Below are positions 1-7,620 of a stretch of DNA of 64,000 nucleotides, one piece after another (position 1 is the stretch's first letter; every line of letters starts with the position of its first letter). The stretch is taken from positions 1,674,001 through 1,738,000 of the forward strand of contig NZ_CP004387.1 of the NCBI RefSeq assembly GCF_000299335.2, written 5' to 3'. The translations under genes were made by a program, and so were the position numbers. The DNA comes from Isoalcanivorax pacificus W11-5. Its GTDB lineage: Bacteria > Pseudomonadota > Gammaproteobacteria > Pseudomonadales > Alcanivoracaceae. The notes below the pieces were generated by a model that worked only from the letters and a program-made list of their open reading frames with translations, was not told the origin of the DNA and did no database searches.

Positions 1-399
1 GATATCGGCGGAATGACCGCCGCGCAGGGCGGCGCGAATCTGCTCCACCAGGGCGCCTTTTTCCGCCATCAGGGTACCAGGCAAGTTGGCGGGTGGTTCT
101 GCCAGGCGCAGGTCGCTGGCGGCGCTGAGCAGCACGAATGCCTTGTTGGTGAGCACGGCCTGATCAATGCCGTCCTGGTAGATCAGGCTGTCGTAGCGCA
201 GGTAGCCTTCGCTGGCCAGCCACAGCAGGGTGCCGAGGCAGGCCATGTAGCGTTTGGAGTGCAGGCCGACTTCGTCCGGCTCGTCCGGGCCGGAGATGTC
301 TTCCACATAGATGGCCTGCGGGCGCGGGAAGGCGTTGTACAGGTGCAGCAGGATCAGCGCCGCATCGCGGCAGAAGTCGTCGATGTGGATGTCGGCCAT
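1..399 (-). CDS. Conserved hypothetical protein, C-terminus beyond the window
   Basis: An open frame on the minus strand begins with ATG at 399 and runs without a stop to the window edge, giving 133 codons. The protein starts MADIHIDDFCRDAALILL and contains no signal peptide or catalytic motif I recognise. Its start lies 37 bp downstream of the alaA stop on the same strand, so co-transcription is likely. From memory, pseudomonads carry a small hypothetical gene in the same place beside an aminotransferase and msrB. The long open frame on the opposite strand looks like a composition shadow because it lacks such context. Function unknown. Confidence 0.75.
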   Translation of the reverse strand, partial: MADIHIDDFCRDAALILLHLYNAFPRPQAIYVEDISGPDEPDEVGLHSKRYMACLGTLLWLASEGYLRYDSLIYQDGIDQAVLTNKAFVLLSAASDLRLAEPPANLPGTLMAEKGALVEQIRAALRGGHSADI

Positions 400-436
400 A
401 CCGTGCCCCGTGATTCCCGGTTGCTGATTGCCGTTG

Positions 437-1663
437 CTACTTGCGCATGCGCGCCAGATAGCGCCCGATGCGGCTGATGGCTTCCTGGATGTCGTCCAGT
501 TGCGGCAGGAACACGATGCGGAAGTGATCCGGTTTCGGCCAGTTGAAGGCCGTGCCCTGGACGATCAGCACACGTTCCTGGCGCAGCAGGTCCAGCGCGA
601 AGGCTTCGTCGTCGTCAATGCGGTAGACGTCCGGGTCCAGGCGAGGGAACAGGTACAGCGCGGATTTCGGTTTGACGCAGGACACACCGGGAATCTCGTT
701 CAGCAATTGCCAGGCCAGGTCACGCTGCTTGCCGAGGCGGCCGCTGGGCAGGACCAGATCGTCGATGCTCTGGTAGCCGCCGAGGGCGGTCTGGATCGCA
801 TGCTGGGCCGGCACGTTGGCGCACAGGCGCATGGAGGCCAGCATTTCCAGGCCCTCAATGAAGTCCTTCGCCAGGTGCTTGGCGCCGGAGATGATCATCC
901 AGCCGGACCGGAAGCCGGCAGCGCGGTACGCTTTCGACAGGCCGTTGAAGGTGACGAACAGCAGGTCCTCGGCCATGGAGGCGATGGACACATGCTGCTC
1001 TTCGTCGTAGAGGATCTTGTCGTAGATTTCGTCGGCGAACACGATCAGGTTGTGCTGCCGGGCGATCTCCAGCATTTCCTGCAGGAAGGCGCGGCTGTAG
1101 TTGGCGCCGGTGGGATTGTTCGGGTTGATGATCACCAGCGCGCGGGTGCGCGGGGTGATCTTGGCGCGAATATCGTCCAGCGCCGGCTGCCAGTCCTGTT
1201 GTTCGTCGCACAGATAATGCACCGGATTGCCGCCGGCCAGCCGCACGGCGGCGGTCCACAGCGGGTAGTCCGGGGCAGGAATGAGGATTTCGTCGCCGTT
1301 GTTGACCAGCGCCTGCATCGACATGACGATCAGCTCGGAGACGCCGTTGCCGAGGATGATATCGTCGATGGTGACGCCTTCGATGCCCTTTTCCTGGCAG
1401 TAGTGCATCACCGCCTTGCGTGCCGGGAACAGCCCCTTGGAATGGCAGTAGCCGGTGGAGTCCGGCAGGTTATGGATCACGTCCTGCAGGATCTCGTCCG
1501 GGGCGATCAGGCCGAACGGCGCCGGGTTGCCGATGTTCAGCTTGATGATGCGCTGGCCATCCTCCTCCATGCGGTTGGCTTCACGCAGCACCGGGCCACG
1601 GATGTCGTAACATACGCCTTTCAGTTTTTCGGACTTGAGAATGGCCGGTTTATCCGCACTCAT
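437..1663 (-). CDS. alaA: Alanine-synthesising PLP aminotransferase, AlaA/YfbQ type
   Basis: The 408-residue protein matches the class I/II PLP aminotransferases of the AlaA (YfbQ) group along its whole length (E. coli AlaA is 405 residues). AlaA makes alanine from pyruvate and glutamate in the cytoplasm. Visible hallmarks are NIGNPAPFG near the N-terminus, PAPDYPLW, the NPNNPTG loop, the FADEIYDKI strand, and the PLP-binding lysine in [14 protein letters not shown] around residue 243. A C-terminal GTAFNWP segment also matches. It diverges from msrB across 123 bp. The specific AlaA assignment rests on remembered sequence similarity. Confidence 0.93.
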   Translation of the reverse strand: MSADKPAILKSEKLKGVCYDIRGPVLREANRMEEDGQRIIKLNIGNPAPFGLIAPDEILQDVIHNLPDSTGYCHSKGLFPARKAVMHYCQEKGIEGVTIDDIILGNGVSELIVMSMQALVNNGDEILIPAPDYPLWTAAVRLAGGNPVHYLCDEQQDWQPALDDIRAKITPRTRALVIINPNNPTGANYSRAFLQEMLEIARQHNLIVFADEIYDKILYDEEQHVSIASMAEDLLFVTFNGLSKAYRAAGFRSGWMIISGAKHLAKDFIEGLEMLASMRLCANVPAQHAIQTALGGYQSIDDLVLPSGRLGKQRDLAWQLLNEIPGVSCVKPKSALYLFPRLDPDVYRIDDDEAFALDLLRQERVLIVQGTAFNWPKPDHFRIVFLPQLDDIQEAISRIGRYLARMRK

Positions 1664-1786
1664 GATCTGGGCTTGGTCAGGAAAAAGGAGCCCGCATTCT
1701 ACAACGCGATTTCGCTGGCTGTATATGAACCCTCAGGCGCGTTGCCGATCACACCAGACAGACACGACTCACTTCGGGAGAGCAGT

Positions 1787-2182
1787 ATGGACAAGATCCG
1801 CAAGAGCGAGGACGAGTGGCGCCGGGAACTGGACCCGGAGACCTTCCGCATCACCCGGCAGCATGGTACCGAACGGGCCTTCACCGGCAAGTACCATGAC
1901 AGCAAGACCCCCGGTGTCTACCACTGCGTCTGCTGTGGCACGCCGCTGTTCGATGCGGCAACCAAGTATGATTCCGGCAGCGGCTGGCCGAGTTTCTATC
2001 AGCCGGTCGAGGACGAGGTGATTGCTGAAGTGACCGACCAGAGCCTGGGCATGACCCGCACCGAAGTGCTGTGCGCGGTGTGCGATGCCCACCTTGGCCA
2101 TGTGTTCCCCGACGGCCCGCAGCCCACCGGCCTGCGCTATTGCATCAACTCCGCCTCGCTGGACCTTGAGGAGAAGGAATGA
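1787..2182 (+). CDS. msrB: Peptide-methionine (R)-S-oxide reductase MsrB
   Basis: MsrB reduces the R-epimer of methionine sulfoxide in proteins. The 131-residue protein has the two zinc-binding CxxC pairs (YHCVCCG and [12 protein letters not shown]) and the catalytic cysteine in RYCINSASL, all typical of the family. The start is the ATG at 1787, preceded by a GGGAG ribosome-binding site at 1776-1780; the frame stays open far upstream but that part is antisense to alaA. The last 4 bp overlap the next gene (ATGA), implying translational coupling. Confidence 0.96.
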   Translation: MDKIRKSEDEWRRELDPETFRITRQHGTERAFTGKYHDSKTPGVYHCVCCGTPLFDAATKYDSGSGWPSFYQPVEDEVIAEVTDQSLGMTRTEVLCAVCDAHLGHVFPDGPQPTGLRYCINSASLDLEEKE

Positions 2183-2847
2183 AAGCGTTCGAGGATATCT
2201 TCGCGCTGGCCTGCCGTCGCCATGGTGGCGAGGCGGCAGTGCGGGCCAGGCTGCCGGAGGTCGTGTCTGCCGCCACGCTGCGCAGGCGCAGTGATGCCTG
2301 GTATTTGTCCACCATGATGCGGCGCATCTTCCGTGCCGGCCTCAGCCACGACATGGTGGACAACAAATGGCCGGCGTTCGAGGACGCGTTCTTCGGTTTC
2401 GAGCCGGAGAAGCTGGTGCTGATGTCCGATCACATGCTGGATGAACGCCTGCAGGATACACGCCTGATCCGGCATGCCGGCAAGATGCAGGCGATTCGTT
2501 TCAACGCGCAGATGGTGCGTGAGGTCAGCCAGGAACATGGCGGGTTCGGCCGTTTCCTGTCCGAGTGGCCGGATCAGGATATCGTCGGCCTGTGGCTGGT
2601 GCTTGGTCGCAAGGGCAAGCAACTGGGCGGCAATTCGGCGCCGGCGTTTCTGCGCATGGCGGGCCGCGACACCTGGTACCCCACCGATGATGTGCGCGCG
2701 GCGCTGATCGCCAATGGCGTGATCGAGCGGGCGCTTGCCAGCCAGCGTGATCGCCGTGCGGCGCAGGCAGCGATCAATACCTGGCAGGCGGAATCCGGCC
2801 TGCCGCAGGCGCATGTCAGCCGCATCCTGTCGATGACGGTCGGCTAA
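2179..2847 (+). CDS. Tag-like DNA-3-methyladenine glycosylase family protein
   Basis: The 222-residue protein resembles the methyladenine glycosylase (Tag) fold: a GLSHDMV-x-KW segment, an [15 protein letters not shown] segment and [15 protein letters not shown] correspond to the GLSW, FDP and IIRHRGKI-x-A-x-x-NA blocks of Tag. Tag excises alkylated adenine from DNA. The N-terminal Cys-x-Trp and the C-terminal His/Cys zinc ligands of E. coli Tag are not evident, so substrate and activity may differ. It starts inside the msrB stop codon and its own stop overlaps the convergent downstream gene by 4 bp. Pairing with msrB suggests a repair/oxidative stress unit, which is inference. Confidence 0.75.
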   Translation: MKAFEDIFALACRRHGGEAAVRARLPEVVSAATLRRRSDAWYLSTMMRRIFRAGLSHDMVDNKWPAFEDAFFGFEPEKLVLMSDHMLDERLQDTRLIRHAGKMQAIRFNAQMVREVSQEHGGFGRFLSEWPDQDIVGLWLVLGRKGKQLGGNSAPAFLRMAGRDTWYPTDDVRAALIANGVIERALASQRDRRAAQAAINTWQAESGLPQAHVSRILSMTVG

Positions 2848-5624
2848 AAACTTGCACCGATACTCACATAGGCGCGCGTTTCGCCAAGTTCTTCGTCCAG
2901 GCCGCGCGCCACGCCGACGCGCACCGGCAGCACCAGTTGATAACCGAGCACCAGTTCGGTGGTCAGTTCAGCGCCAACGCCGGTGAGCTGTTTGCCGTTC
3001 AGCCCGTAATCCACCTCATTCCAGGCCGCGCCGGTATCGGCAAACAGGGCACCGTGCAGGTCGCGCAGGCCGAGCGGATAGGTGTGCCAGTTGCGCTGGA
3101 TGCGTGCCAGCGGGAAGCGCCACTCGGCGCTGCCCACCGCGATACGCCGGCCGAAGATTTCATCGTCGGGATAACCGCGCAGCAGGTAGCGGTCGCGACC
3201 GAACCAGGCGTTCGGGTCTACCGGCTGGTCGCTGAGCACGATGGGTTTCGGGCGCTCGGTACCCCAGGCACCCGCTGCGCGCAACGCCAGCACATGGGAA
3301 GCGCCCAGATGCACATACTCGCGCCAGTCGAGCGTGTAGACCTCGCCGCTGTAATCGCTGTCGATGGCCTCGTTGGTTTCCGCCACCAGCGCAATTTGCC
3401 GGCCGGCGGCCGGGCTGATGCTGTAGCGGAATTGCTCGGTGTTGTCGAACACCAACGCCAGCCCGGCCAGGCCACGGCCGATATCCCGGCGCGGCGGCAC
3501 GCCGGTGCGGCGATAACGATCGGAATCCTGTTCATAAAATACATTGGCGTGCAGGCCGAGGCGGTCGTCGAAGGCATTCCACAGGTTCAGGCGTGTCAGG
3601 GATGCGCTGTCGGAGGCGCGTACGCGCTGTACCTGGTCGTCCGCGGTACTGAATGACAATGCCCGTTCCAGCAGCAGTTGCCAGCGGTTGCTGTATTGAT
3701 ACCCGAGCAGCCCGCCCGGTTCTTCACTGCGGGTTTCATAAAACAGGGTCAGGCCATAACTGTGTTGCCCGAGGGCATCGCTGCCGCCAGTGGAAACACC
3801 GACCTGGGTACTGTCTTCGGTGGCGGCGAACACCGGCAGCCACCAGCGTGGGCGGGCGCTGGTGGGGCGGTAGCGGGTCGGGGCGCTGGTGGCCACGGCT
3901 GGCGGCGGCGTCAGGCGGCGGGCCGGCTTGATGGCGGGCAGGGTGGTGGTGCCGGGATCCTGCACGGCCCACAAGTCATAGCCGCTGGCGCTCAGGCCCT
4001 GGTAATAGAGCGTGCCGTCGGCGGTTTGCACGGGGGTAAAGGCGCCCGTTGAAACGTCGGTCAACCGGGTGATGTGCCCGGCCTGATCCCTGCGGTACAG
4101 GTCAAAGCGGCCGTCGTAGTCGGCACTGAACAACAGGCTGCCGTCGGCGGCAAAGCTCGGCTCGCCCTGCAGGTTGCCGTTGTCGGTGAGCAGAGTGAGC
4201 TGGCCGTCGGCCAGCGTGATGCGGGCCAGTTGCCAGCTACGGTTGGCAGGCTTGAAGGCGGCCACGATAGAGGCGCCATCCGGGGCCAGGGCGAACTGGC
4301 CGAGCACGTCTCCCTGGCCGCCCTGCCAGAGAATGTGCTGCAGGTGTCCCCGGGCATCAAGCTGATGCAGTGCGAACAGGCCATCCTGCTGCTGCCGTGC
4401 GAGCAGACCACCGTCCGGCAGCCAGCGCGCTTCGCGATAGCGGCCATCAATAGTGAGCCGCTGCCAGTGACCGTCGTACAGGTATAGATCACTCCACAGC
4501 CGGTTTTCCCGACGGGGACGCAGGCTGGCCATGATTACCCGGCCGTTGGCATCGACATCGAACAGGCCGGCATCGCGCACCCGGGTCACGCGTTCTGGCG
4601 CGGCGCCCTGCTGATAGCGCATCAATGATTGCCTGCCGTGGCCGTCGCTGTGGATGCGGTAGAGGGCGTTGCCACGTGCCACGGGCGGGAAGCTGTTCAG
4701 GCCATGTGTGGTCAGCGCACGGCCGGGCAGGCCCTGTTGCGCCTGTGCCGGGAAATGCGCGCGCAGCCAGGTCTGGTATTCCTGCCACAGTGCGCGGAAA
4801 TCCTTGCCGTAAATCTGCCTGGCGGTGCTGTTCAGTGAAAACGGCACCAGGTTGCCGCTGTACTGGTCGATCAGCCGCAGGATGCTGTCTTCGCCATACT
4901 GCTCAGACAGAAAACGCATGAAAAACGCGCCGTACAGATATCCGTCGCCGGACGGCCAGCGGCGGTTGGTGACACTGACCTGGCTGATACTGCGCAGGCC
5001 GGCATCCGCCTGCGCCTGCATTTCACCAGCATACAGCGCACTGTAGGCGCGGCCGGTGCCGGTGGCAGCATCGGATTCCTGATGGACCGCCAAACCTTCG
5101 ATCATGAAGCCGGGCTGGAACTGGTTCGGAAACAGCAACGCAAAGCGACCGAAAAGGCTGCGCAGCCGCAACGGTGTGCGGTCGCCTTTATCCAGATGAA
5201 TCACATGCGTGTATTCGTGCGTGATCAGCGTGCTGAGCCAGTCGTCGCTGTTCTCCAGCGTATCGAAACCGTCGGAGGGCGACAGGTACAACCGGCTTTG
5301 TGCGAAGGGCAGGGCAGTGGCCCAGCCGTTGGCCAGGTCGTAGTCGTCGGTCAGTACCAGTTCCGGTTTGTCGCGGGGCTGCCATTGCAGCGTGTCAGTG
5401 AGCCGCTGGTGTGCCTGCGCGGCGATGGCGGCGGCGTACCGGGCCTGGGCTTCGTTGCCGCTGAGATAGTGGATGCGCACCTGTTCGGTTTCGATGCTCT
5501 GCCAGTGGCGGCCGTTGTCACGCCAGCCGACGCTGAGCGGATTCTGCGGCGGGTTGGCGTAGCTGCCCAGGGGTAACGTCAGGGCAAGCGTTGCCAGCAG
5601 GCGGGTAACAGGGCGTGATAGCAA
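2844..5624 (-). CDS. Secreted HExxH metallopeptidase fused to a beta-propeller and outer-membrane barrel
   Basis: The 926-residue protein has a signal peptide (about residues 1-23), a peptidase MA-like domain with zinc motif HEYTH at 136-140 and a likely third ligand in IEGLAV at E176, then a stretch of TolB/PD40-like repeats (roughly 300-570; for example a SADYDGRFDLYRR strand), and a C-terminal part (about 600-926) resembling the Omp85/surface-antigen barrel, with a YLLRGYP motif, LFADTGAAWNE and a terminal aromatic residue (GASF). This predicts a protease domain on the periplasmic side, or surface, of an outer-membrane barrel. Proteins of this architecture are usually uncharacterised. Stop codons overlap the upstream-facing Tag-like gene. 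Confidence 0.82.
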   Translation of the reverse strand: MLSRPVTRLLATLALTLPLGSYANPPQNPLSVGWRDNGRHWQSIETEQVRIHYLSGNEAQARYAAAIAAQAHQRLTDTLQWQPRDKPELVLTDDYDLANGWATALPFAQSRLYLSPSDGFDTLENSDDWLSTLITHEYTHVIHLDKGDRTPLRLRSLFGRFALLFPNQFQPGFMIEGLAVHQESDAATGTGRAYSALYAGEMQAQADAGLRSISQVSVTNRRWPSGDGYLYGAFFMRFLSEQYGEDSILRLIDQYSGNLVPFSLNSTARQIYGKDFRALWQEYQTWLRAHFPAQAQQGLPGRALTTHGLNSFPPVARGNALYRIHSDGHGRQSLMRYQQGAAPERVTRVRDAGLFDVDANGRVIMASLRPRRENRLWSDLYLYDGHWQRLTIDGRYREARWLPDGGLLARQQQDGLFALHQLDARGHLQHILWQGGQGDVLGQFALAPDGASIVAAFKPANRSWQLARITLADGQLTLLTDNGNLQGEPSFAADGSLLFSADYDGRFDLYRRDQAGHITRLTDVSTGAFTPVQTADGTLYYQGLSASGYDLWAVQDPGTTTLPAIKPARRLTPPPAVATSAPTRYRPTSARPRWWLPVFAATEDSTQVGVSTGGSDALGQHSYGLTLFYETRSEEPGGLLGYQYSNRWQLLLERALSFSTADDQVQRVRASDSASLTRLNLWNAFDDRLGLHANVFYEQDSDRYRRTGVPPRRDIGRGLAGLALVFDNTEQFRYSISPAAGRQIALVAETNEAIDSDYSGEVYTLDWREYVHLGASHVLALRAAGAWGTERPKPIVLSDQPVDPNAWFGRDRYLLRGYPDDEIFGRRIAVGSAEWRFPLARIQRNWHTYPLGLRDLHGALFADTGAAWNEVDYGLNGKQLTGVGAELTTELVLGYQLVLPVRVGVARGLDEELGETRAYVSIGASF

Positions 5625-5686
5625 TGGGCATCTCCGGCCGCAGTGAGTCTGCGCCCGATGTTACACGCGGGCACGCCAGGCCGCGC

Positions 5687-5717
5687 AACAAAAAAAGCGG
5701 CGGCGCTTGCCGCCGCC
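5687..5717 (-). terminator. Rho-independent terminator after the DUF4394 gene
   Basis: A GC-rich inverted repeat (gcggcggc / gccgccgc with a short loop, 5697-5716) is followed on the minus strand by a T-rich run (5688-5696). It lies just past the stop of the minus-strand DUF4394 gene. Confidence 0.8.
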
Positions 5718-5724
5718 GTGATGG

Positions 5725-7338
5725 TTATTGCAGATCGATGGCGAGGCTGCGCAATGACGGACCGCTGGCGCCGCCGATGGTGGAACTCGCGGCATCGGCC
5801 CCCACCAGCGTGAATGCGCCGGTAGTGAGGTTGAGTTTGTAGAGCACATGCGGGCCTGCTGCGTCGTCGGACAGTGCGACCAGTACCAGTCCGTTGTCGC
5901 CGCCGGCGATATCAAAGCCCTGGTCTCCCGCCGCGACAATCGGCAGTGCGCCCTGCGGTACCTGGGTGCCGTCATTGGGCGGGTTCTGCAGGTTGTATTG
6001 CTGGCCGTCGATGTCGATGGTGTAGAGCTGGGTGCCCGGCGGGTTGGCGTAGCTGTTGGTGTAGGCGGCGGCGGTCAGTACGGGGGTGGCACCGGCCTGG
6101 TTGACGCTGCCGTCCACGAGTGCCGCGCCGGTGTCGACGTTGATGCGCAGGTTCTGGCCGAGTTCGCTCATCAGCCGCAGGCGATCCGGTACCGGGTTGA
6201 AATCCAGCACATAGTCGCCCGCGTCGAGCATGACGAAATCGTTGTCCGGCGCGGGCGCAGGGCCGAGCGTGGCCACTTCTGTGGCGGCGCCGGTGCCGGT
6301 GTTCAGGGTGTAGATCTTGCCGAGGGCGGACACCGCATACAGGTCGCCGGTGGCCGGGCGGAAATCAATGCCGAGCAGGGCCTCGGGCGTGGTGGACAAG
6401 CCGGTGATGGCGACCGTGGTGATCGAGCCAGGGCTGGTGAGACTGAAACTGGCCAGTTCGTTGTCTTCGGTGAGGGTGTACACCATCGGCGTGGCCGGTG
6501 GAATGGCAATGCCCTTGATGCCACCGCTGACATCCAGCCGGCCAATCAGGGTGGCGGCATTCTCTGTCGCGTTGACGTCGATGTAGTAGAGCCCGGCGCG
6601 GCCGTCCACGGTGAACGCGGCGAAGCCTTCGTTGGTGCGTCCATCCAACACGAAACCGTTATGGTCGGAAGCATCCACGCCCAGCGTGACCGGATTGGTC
6701 TGCGTGCCGTCGTTCGGCGGGTTTTGCAGGTAGAGCATTTCGCCGTCGCTGTCGATGCTGAACAGTCGCGTGGTGGCGGTGCCGGCAAAACTGTTGGTGT
6801 AGGCGGAGCCGGTGATGTCGGCATCCGGTGCGCCGTTGACGGCACCGTCGATAATCACCTCACCAGTATCCACGTTGATGCGCAGGTTCTGGCCGTTGTC
6901 GGACACCACACGCAGGCGGTCTGGTACCGGGTTGAAATCGACACCGAATTCCTCGCCATCCAGGCCGGCAAAGGTCGGTGAGGTAGCGCTCGGGATCAGG
7001 GTGACGGTACTGGTGACCGCGCCGGTGCTGTCGTCAATTACGTACAGATTGCCCAGCAGGCCGACGCCGTACAGGTCTCCGGTGGCGGGGCGGTAGGCAA
7101 TGCCCACCAGCGTGTCGGCAGTGGCCAGGCCGGTGATGGCCGTGGAGGCGCTGAGGTTGCCGGGGTCGGCCCGGTCAAGGCTGATCAGCGCATCGCCTGC
7201 GGTCAGCAGTACCATCGGGCCCGGCGTCACCTCCGCGAGATCCGGCGGCGGTGCGCGTCGTGAACTGGAACTGCCGCCGCAGGCGACGAGTGACAGGGAT
7301 GTCGCGAGCGCGACGGCGATGAACAGGGGCTGGCGCAT
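5725..7338 (-). CDS. Lipoprotein with two tandem DUF4394 domains
   Basis: This 537-residue protein begins with a lipoprotein signal whose lipobox LVAC places the lipidated cysteine at residue 20, followed by GGSSSSRR. Two copies of a DUF4394 domain follow (about 40-285 and 290-537), each with the signature FNPVPDRLR and GQNLRINVDTG, and a block ending NPPNDGTQ. The domain probably forms a beta-propeller; no catalytic function is known to me. An AGGAGAGG ribosome-binding site precedes the start. The mature N-terminus is nearly identical in pattern to those of the neighbouring acylase and the 5'-nucleotidase at 59.5-61.5 kb. Confidence 0.9.
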   Translation of the reverse strand: MRQPLFIAVALATSLSLVACGGSSSSRRAPPPDLAEVTPGPMVLLTAGDALISLDRADPGNLSASTAITGLATADTLVGIAYRPATGDLYGVGLLGNLYVIDDSTGAVTSTVTLIPSATSPTFAGLDGEEFGVDFNPVPDRLRVVSDNGQNLRINVDTGEVIIDGAVNGAPDADITGSAYTNSFAGTATTRLFSIDSDGEMLYLQNPPNDGTQTNPVTLGVDASDHNGFVLDGRTNEGFAAFTVDGRAGLYYIDVNATENAATLIGRLDVSGGIKGIAIPPATPMVYTLTEDNELASFSLTSPGSITTVAITGLSTTPEALLGIDFRPATGDLYAVSALGKIYTLNTGTGAATEVATLGPAPAPDNDFVMLDAGDYVLDFNPVPDRLRLMSELGQNLRINVDTGAALVDGSVNQAGATPVLTAAAYTNSYANPPGTQLYTIDIDGQQYNLQNPPNDGTQVPQGALPIVAAGDQGFDIAGGDNGLVLVALSDDAAGPHVLYKLNLTTGAFTLVGADAASSTIGGASGPSLRSLAIDLQ

Positions 7339-7510
7339 TGGGGGTACCTCTCCTTGTATAGCTTGTATCGTCTGGGCGGCAATCCGCTGGGCGGCATGCC
7401 GGTATAACTCCGTGCATGGCCTTGTCGAGACTCGTTGTGAAGGAGGGAAGAACGCGTGAGTGAAGGGGGGGGATTTATTGTAGTTTGGTAACGACGCAGC
7501 GTTTTACCGA

Positions 7511-7542
7511 AAAAAAAGCACTGCATGACAGTGCGGTGACAG
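7511..7542 (-). promoter_or_regulatory. Pho-box-like repeat overlapping a terminator-like hairpin
   Basis: On the minus strand, 7542-7525 reads CTGTCAC-N4-CTGTCAT, close to the PhoB consensus of two CTGTCAT heptamers spaced by 4 bp. The same bases take part in a 6-bp stem (GCACTG / CAGTGC, 7519-7535) followed by eight Ts on the minus strand, which reads as a terminator. A TACAAT -10-like hexamer for the DUF4394 gene is at 7482-7477, too far from the box for a classical PhoB promoter. Either reading is possible; both cannot be inferred with confidence. Confidence 0.4.
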
Positions 7543-7562
7543 ATATGCGTGAAGGGTGCGCG

Positions 7563-7592
7563 AAAAAACAAGGCAGGCCGAAGCCTGCCTTG
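7563..7592 (-). terminator. Rho-independent terminator after the acylase gene
   Basis: A perfect 10-bp stem (caaggcaggc / gcctgccttg, loop cgaa) at 7569-7592 is followed on the minus strand by a T run (7568-7563). It sits 29 bp past the acylase stop. Confidence 0.88.
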
Positions 7593-7620
7593 TTCCGGGT
7601 CGTGCGATGGTGCGGTGAGT

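Noticed and set aside
13-477. Plus-strand frame at the window start
   Set aside because: It lies antisense to the minus-strand hypothetical gene and alaA, which have start sites and context.
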